Source of the DNA: Planctomycetota bacterium
Lineage (GTDB): Bacteria > Planctomycetota > Phycisphaerae > UBA1845 > UTPLA1
Reading direction: 5' to 3'
Length of the DNA: 8,269 nucleotides
Assembly: GCA_027295245.1 (NCBI GenBank)
Contig: JAPULF010000235.1
Span: 1-8,269, forward strand
Below are positions 4,478 to 8,269 of this stretch, in pieces. How positions within the stretch are numbered: the first letter of the stretch is position 1; every line of letters begins with the position of its first letter. The notes under the pieces are model-generated. The model did no database searches and was not told where the DNA came from. It worked only from the letters and a program-made list of their open reading frames with translations. Made by a program: the position numbers and the translations under genes.

Positions 4478-7303
4478 TCATCGGCGGAGTGGACGACGGG
4501 CCTCATACAGTTCCAGCCGGCCTCGCAGGGAACTGATTTCCCGCTCGTCGTTGGCTCGAACTGCGATTGCAAGAGCGCGGTTGATCGTCTCGACAGCATC
4601 GTCGAATCGACCGACCTCGGCATAGGCAGCCGCGAGCGTATCGAGTACGTTGAAGTCATCGCCTTCGGTCAGCCCCTCGGCAACCTTGGCCAGCTTAACG
4701 GCTTCCGATCCGTTGCGAATCTCGTCTTTCTTTGACGTCGCCAGGCGCCATGCGAGATCGTTGGTCAGGTACGCGTCGCCTTTCATGACTTCGCATGCCT
4801 TCCGCAGCACGCTTACGGCCCTGGCCTGCTGGCCTTCAACATCCATGAGATTTGCGGCGAACCGGTAGGCGATCGCGTTCCGGGGGGCCAGTTCATAGAC
4901 TCGTTCGTATGACTGTATGGCCTCCGCATTCCGTTCCTTCATTTCGAACGCTCGGGCCAGTTTGAAGTTTGCGGCTACGTTTTCGGGGCCGAGTTCGACG
5001 GCCTTTTGAAGCTGCTCGAGGGCATCGTCCACTTGCCCTTTGGCCAACAGGTGCCCCCCGAGATTCCTTCTGGCGACGTCGCTGTCGGGAAGCAGTTCGA
5101 CGACCCGCCTGAAGTTGGCCTCTATGTTGTCCGGATCCGACTTGACCGCATAGCACTCCGCGAGAGCGTGGTAGAGCAGGGCAGCGTCGGGCATGGACTC
5201 GATCGTTTCCTTCAAGTGCTCAATCGCCTCGTCCGTTCGTTTCAGACGCCGTAGTGCCTTGGCGATGGCGGCGTGCGGTCGCGGAACGTTCGGATCCAAT
5301 CGCGCCGCTTCCTGCAAGACCGGGATCGCGTCTTCCGGGCGCTTCGCCAACAGCAAGGCAAGCCCCTTTTGAAGGCGAGGCACGGGGTCCTCGGGCACGA
5401 GCTTCATTGCCTCGTCGTATTCTGCGAAGGCATCCTCGAACCGTTGCCTGGCGGCGAGCACCCTGCCGTGCGAAATGCGCGACCTGTAGTCGGACGGATT
5501 GTTCTTCACCGCCAGCCTGTATGACTCCCCCGCCTCGGCGTATAGCTTCTTTTTCGCGAGCAAGTCGCCGAGCAAGCGGCGCTCCAGATAGCTGTCCGAG
5601 CGCATGCCGATGCATTTTCGAAACTGCTCGATCGCTTCGTCATCTCGGTCGGTGTACATGAAGATTCTGCCGAGGAAACTGGGCCCCTTCGGGTGGTCCG
5701 GCTCCAGTTCACAGAATCTGCGGAAGAACTTTTCGCCTTCTTCGTATTGGCCCACGCGAATCGAACCCATTCCGGTGGCCATGCACTCGATCGACTCAAT
5801 GCGATCTTTCGGATTGATTCCATCCGGTTCAAAAAAGTCGATTTCGTTGCCGGCCGTCAGATCCAGATCCTCGACCGTGTTCGAGGAGATGTAGCCGAGG
5901 GCCTCCATCTTTCGGCGTTCGGCGTCATCCATCGATCGCCAAACGCCCCGTCCCCCCGGAGGCGAAGGCGAGTCGGCAATGAGGTCGTAGAGTTCCTGTC
6001 GCATCGCGTCGGCACGGTCCTTGTCGGATTCGGCCAGGTTGAAAAGCTCCAGGTAGTCGTTGGGATAGCCGAACAGCTCGGGCTTGGGCGAGAGAATGTA
6101 CTTTCCCTCGGTCAGGCGTATCGAGCGCAGGGCCGAAAAGCCGTAGCTGGTCTTGGGCACCATGGTATCCGAATAGCAGGGCAGCCTGAGATCCAGCGCG
6201 GGGTCGTCGAGAAGCGGGAGAAGACTCGTCCCCTGCATCTGTTCGGTACGACGGTCTCCCAGCTTGGCGAGTTCGAGGATCGTCGGGGCAAGATCCAGCA
6301 ATCGAACCTGGCATTCCACGACCTGCCCGGACGGAACCTGGCCCGGACACCACATGATCAATGGAACGTGCAGCGTTGTGTCATACAGGAATGTCGAGTG
6401 CGTCCATTCGGAGTGCTGGCCCCGCCCTTCTCCATGGTCCGAGGTCAGGATGACCAGCGTCTTATCGGCGATTCCCAGTTCGCGAACGGCATCTACGAAC
6501 CGGCCGAACTGTTCGTCGAAGTATGCGATTTCGGCGTAGTAACCGTCGTCATACTGACTCTGAAACCGTTCGGGGGCTTGGTGAGGCCAGTGCGGATCGA
6601 AGCAGTGCAGAAACATGAAGAAGGGCTCTTTCGTCGCGGCCTTTTTCTTCATCACTTCGATGCCGTGTTGGAAAATGTCTTCCGCCAGCCGTTCAATCGC
6701 GATGATCGGAGCGTCCGGTTCTATCACCGGCTGGGAAGTGCTCTCCAATTCGACCTTCTTGGCCTTGGGTTTCCCCTTGCCTGCGGGTTCCACGTCGCCG
6801 AATGTGTCGAACCCCTGGTCGATGCCCGTCTTGTGGTTCAGCACCAGCGCGGCCACTTCGGCGTGCGTCCCGTAACCGGCCTCCTTGAAAATCTCGGCGA
6901 GCGTCACGTTTTCGGGAGCGACCGTAAAAACGCCGTTATCCCGGGCCCCGTGCAGGAACGGATACGAGCCCGTCATCATGGTGGTGTGAGACGGCAGCGT
7001 CAGCGGGGCCGACGAGATGCACCAGGCGAATCGAGTGCCCTCCGCGGCGAATCGATCGATGTTCGGGGTCTTGATCTTGGGGTGACCGTAGCAGCCGATG
7101 TGGTCCGCTCGAGTCGTATCCACGGAAACAAGGACGACATTTATCCCGCGGGCCCCGATCTTGGACTTGTGCTCGGTGGGAGTCGGTTCCTTGGGGTCTT
7201 CTTGGTCAGGTGATTTGCACCCGTTGCAGGACCAGGCCGCGGCTAGTGCGACCAGGACGATGCGTGTCCGACGGGGCTTCGAAAACAGGCGGCGGAAAGT
7301 CAC
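4478..7303 (-). CDS. Sulfatase-family (AlkP superfamily) hydrolase-TPR fusion, probable exported lipoprotein, Thr at the nucleophile position
   Basis: This 941-aa protein starts at GTG 7303, with a strong SD four bases upstream. The N-terminus is basic, then hydrophobic (15-25), then has Cys26 and Cys29, so export and perhaps lipid attachment are likely, though the lipobox is atypical. The sulfatase-fold domain (about 52-460) has VDTTRADHIGCYG with metal ligand Asp62, TPNIDRFAAEG, PLTLPSH with Thr102, FDPHWPH (236-241), and SDHGEGRGQH with Asp289/His290. Where sulfatases have C/S-x-P-S-R this protein has T-L-P-S-H, so formylglycine cannot form and Thr102 is the likely nucleophile. This favours phosphoester or phosphotransfer chemistry. 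A MEALGYIS motif (466-473) precedes a linker, about ten TPRs (507-842) and the shared C-terminal module (847-938). It lies 60 bp downstream of another TPR gene on the same strand and probably shares a transcript with it. Automatic annotation would probably read 'sulfatase'. Confidence 0.88.
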   Translation of the reverse strand: MTFRRLFSKPRRTRIVLVALAAAWSCNGCKSPDQEDPKEPTPTEHKSKIGARGINVVLVSVDTTRADHIGCYGHPKIKTPNIDRFAAEGTRFAWCISSAPLTLPSHTTMMTGSYPFLHGARDNGVFTVAPENVTLAEIFKEAGYGTHAEVAALVLNHKTGIDQGFDTFGDVEPAGKGKPKAKKVELESTSQPVIEPDAPIIAIERLAEDIFQHGIEVMKKKAATKEPFFMFLHCFDPHWPHQAPERFQSQYDDGYYAEIAYFDEQFGRFVDAVRELGIADKTLVILTSDHGEGRGQHSEWTHSTFLYDTTLHVPLIMWCPGQVPSGQVVECQVRLLDLAPTILELAKLGDRRTEQMQGTSLLPLLDDPALDLRLPCYSDTMVPKTSYGFSALRSIRLTEGKYILSPKPELFGYPNDYLELFNLAESDKDRADAMRQELYDLIADSPSPPGGRGVWRSMDDAERRKMEALGYISSNTVEDLDLTAGNEIDFFEPDGINPKDRIESIECMATGMGSIRVGQYEEGEKFFRRFCELEPDHPKGPSFLGRIFMYTDRDDEAIEQFRKCIGMRSDSYLERRLLGDLLAKKKLYAEAGESYRLAVKNNPSDYRSRISHGRVLAARQRFEDAFAEYDEAMKLVPEDPVPRLQKGLALLLAKRPEDAIPVLQEAARLDPNVPRPHAAIAKALRRLKRTDEAIEHLKETIESMPDAALLYHALAECYAVKSDPDNIEANFRRVVELLPDSDVARRNLGGHLLAKGQVDDALEQLQKAVELGPENVAANFKLARAFEMKERNAEAIQSYERVYELAPRNAIAYRFAANLMDVEGQQARAVSVLRKACEVMKGDAYLTNDLAWRLATSKKDEIRNGSEAVKLAKVAEGLTEGDDFNVLDTLAAAYAEVGRFDDAVETINRALAIAVRANDEREISSLRGRLELYEARRPLRR
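4778..5785 (-). repeat. Tandem TPR-encoding repeats of the sulfatase-like protein (about ten units)
   Basis: Residues 507-842 repeat every 34 residues with TPR hallmarks, for example GQYEEGEKFFRRFCELEPDH, KLYAEAGESYRLAVKNNPSD and GQVDDALEQLQKAVELGPEN. The array gives the enzyme a long scaffold probably facing the same compartment as the catalytic domain. The units are diverged in both DNA and protein. Confidence 0.8.
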
Positions 7304-7306
7304 GTG

Positions 7307-7313
7307 TCCTCCC
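7307..7313 (-). promoter_or_regulatory. Shine-Dalgarno site deciding the GTG start at 7303
   Basis: On the minus strand GGGAGGA ends three bases before the GTG at 7303-7301 (GGGAGGACACGTG). This is the strongest ribosome-binding site in the window and fixes the start of the sulfatase-like gene. Confidence 0.8.
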
Positions 7314-7363
7314 GGATAAATGTGGAATCAGTTCGGGCGGATCAGCCCTTCTATGTGAATCGG

Positions 7364-8023
7364 CTATTCGCCGCCGGAATCGTCCTCGGGCGATTCTTTT
7401 GAATCCGCGGGCTTGGTTGTCGCTCCGCCACGACCCGTCATCGGGTTGACTCCCGCGCGTTGTGCTTGTCTATAGGTTTCCAGCGCCAACCCAATGGAAG
7501 GCGCGAGTTGGGAAAACTCGGGCCGGTCGGACTCGGATGCGATGCGCAACGCTTTTTCCGCAACGGCAACCGCTTCATCGATGCGGCGCACCGTCGAATA
7601 GACCAAGCTGAGTGTATTGAGGTACCGGGGGTCCTCGTACCGGGTCTGGTCGCACAATCGCTCGACTAGGGGAATCGCTTCATGCGGATTGCGGATTTCC
7701 TCATCCGGGCACGTCACCAGCAGGATCGCCAGGTTGTTGCCCAGCTTGCGTCTGTCGGGCGCGAGCTTCATGCCTTCACGCAGGACGGCGACGGCTTCCT
7801 TGAATTGTTGCCGACCGGTCAGCGCCCGCGCCAGCGCATTTCGAACCATGGGAAGATTGGGCTCGCGTTCGAGTTGTTCATTGAGCAGCCCGATCGCTTC
7901 CTCGGCGCGGCCGGTGGCACTCAACGCCGTGACCAGCATGTCCGGTACGTCTTCGCTTCGCGGTCGCACAGGCAGTGCCCGAATCAAATACTCGGCGGCT
8001 TCACCGTATTCGCCTCGCTCCAA
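7364..8023 (-). CDS. TPR-repeat protein, downstream fragment (open frame after an in-frame TAG)
   Basis: The frame is open from just after the TAG at 8087-8089 to the TAG at 7364-7366. The first usable start is TTG 8023 (219 aa), with no convincing SD. It encodes four or so TPRs (for example GEYGEAAEYLIRALPVRP, GRAEEAIGLLNEQLEREPN), then the C-terminal module shared with both larger TPR proteins (residues 96-191: NNLAILLVT, IRNPHEAIPL, YLNTLSLVYS, ALETYRQ). A polar, acidic low-complexity tail ends in SPEDDSGGE. There is no signal peptide or catalytic domain in this part. Because TPR repeats continue in the same frame upstream of the TAG, this is probably the C-terminal part of one larger gene. 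A true internal start giving a soluble 219-aa TPR adaptor is less likely. The sulfatase-like gene follows after 60 bp. Confidence 0.65.
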   Translation of the reverse strand: MERGEYGEAAEYLIRALPVRPRSEDVPDMLVTALSATGRAEEAIGLLNEQLEREPNLPMVRNALARALTGRQQFKEAVAVLREGMKLAPDRRKLGNNLAILLVTCPDEEIRNPHEAIPLVERLCDQTRYEDPRYLNTLSLVYSTVRRIDEAVAVAEKALRIASESDRPEFSQLAPSIGLALETYRQAQRAGVNPMTGRGGATTKPADSKESPEDDSGGE

Positions 8024-8086
8024 CAGAATCTCGGCAAGCGACTTCAGTGCCCCGAAATCTTGCGGCGACCTCCGCGATATCTGGCG

Positions 8087-8269
8087 CTAAAGCTCGATCG
8101 ACTCCGCTATCTTGCCGCGGTTCCTGTTCAAGCCGGCCAGAAGAAACACCGGCTGAACTCGATCGGGACGCGCGTTCAGCGACTGCGCGAAGGCTTCTTC
8201 GGCCTGGTCCGGCTTGTCGTTGCGGGCGTACAGGACGCCGAGCCGTTCGAGACCGACCGTAAAATCGGG
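8087..8269 (-). CDS. TPR-repeat protein, upstream fragment ending at an in-frame TAG (truncated by window)
   Basis: Reading leftwards from base 8269, 60 codons are open before TAG (8087-8089). They encode one clean TPR (FTVGLERLGVLYARNDKPD with AEEAFAQSLNARPD) and the first 23 positions of the next (VQPVFLLAGLNRNRGKIAES, then IEL). The gene begins beyond the right edge, so its N-terminus and any catalytic domain are unseen. By analogy with its two neighbours the missing part may include an exported hydrolase domain, but this is only a guess. Confidence 0.6.
   Translation of the reverse strand, partial: PDFTVGLERLGVLYARNDKPDQAEEAFAQSLNARPDRVQPVFLLAGLNRNRGKIAESIEL

Larger units (their letters stand above)
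7364..8269 (-). pseudogene. TPR gene interrupted by a single in-frame amber codon (both fragments together)
   Basis: The two fragments lie in one frame (302 codons), and codon 61 is TAG. Repeat phasing is unbroken: the interrupted TPR is exactly 34 residues long, with Pro at position 32, and TAG occupies position 24, where TPRs normally have Tyr or Phe. A single change from TAC or TAT (Tyr) to TAG explains the break. Alternatives are an assembly or sequencing error, programmed or suppressed readthrough, or genuine splitting into two proteins. No frameshift is needed. Confidence 0.6.

Noticed and set aside
5693..7213. 506-aa open frame on the plus strand antisense to the sulfatase-like gene
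   Set aside because: It lies wholly opposite a well-supported gene, shows no domain pattern and is rich in Arg/Val/Gly as expected for a GC-rich shadow frame.
7304..7363. Promoter in the gap before the sulfatase-like gene
   Set aside because: No convincing -35/-10 pair on the minus strand; only the SD and a 4-bp GGGC/GCCC pairing are visible, so co-transcription with the upstream TPR gene is simpler.

Overview
This window comes from a GC-rich bacterial genome (about 60% G+C by eye) with short intergenic gaps. It carries envelope-associated hydrolases fused to long tetratricopeptide (TPR) arrays. That mix (alkaline-phosphatase-superfamily enzymes, an SGNH/GDSL-TPR protein, a 'sulfatase'-TPR lipoprotein-like protein) is most familiar from Planctomycetota and other environmental lineages with large TPR and sulfatase inventories. 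The taxon is inference only: there is no rRNA or other marker gene here.

Layout. Two gene blocks converge at about 4423-4477. The plus-strand block begins with the 3' end of an AlkP-superfamily phosphodiesterase (to 491). A small ribbon-helix-helix-like protein follows (514-720, GTG start with a clear Shine-Dalgarno), then a three-TM membrane protein laid out like the Oxa1/Get1/EMC3 superfamily (768-1607). A 121-bp gap holds a weak hairpin, a good sigma-70-type promoter candidate (1641-1669) and a perfect 9-bp hairpin at the predicted transcript 5' end. After it comes an 897-aa membrane-anchored SGNH hydrolase with a TPR insert inside the catalytic domain and about nine C-terminal TPRs (1729-4422). 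The minus-strand block reads from the right edge. It starts with a TPR gene broken by one in-frame TAG (8269-7364), followed 60 bp later by a 941-aa sulfatase-family/TPR protein (7303-4478, GTG start, strong Shine-Dalgarno).

How the genes may work together. Two AlkP-fold enzymes, one SGNH esterase, a membrane protein of insertase-like topology and several TPR scaffolds suggest cell-envelope or exported-glycan/lipid modification. No substrate can be read from the sequence. The three TPR proteins end in the same roughly 95-residue C-terminal module, so they look like one paralogous scaffold attached to different front ends. The enzyme annotated here as sulfatase-like has Thr where sulfatases need Cys/Ser for formylglycine, so phosphoester chemistry is more likely than sulfate-ester chemistry.

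Most noteworthy points: the in-frame amber codon sits exactly at the conserved aromatic position of a TPR; the small RHH-like protein and the sulfatase-like protein share an LxxLGYI motif; the third gene has Oxa1-like architecture with a large extracytoplasmic insert; and an 11-bp perfect inverted repeat with a competing alternative hairpin lies at the domain boundary of the SGNH-TPR gene. No tRNA, rRNA, CRISPR or IS element was seen, and no gene-free stretch exceeds 300 bp.
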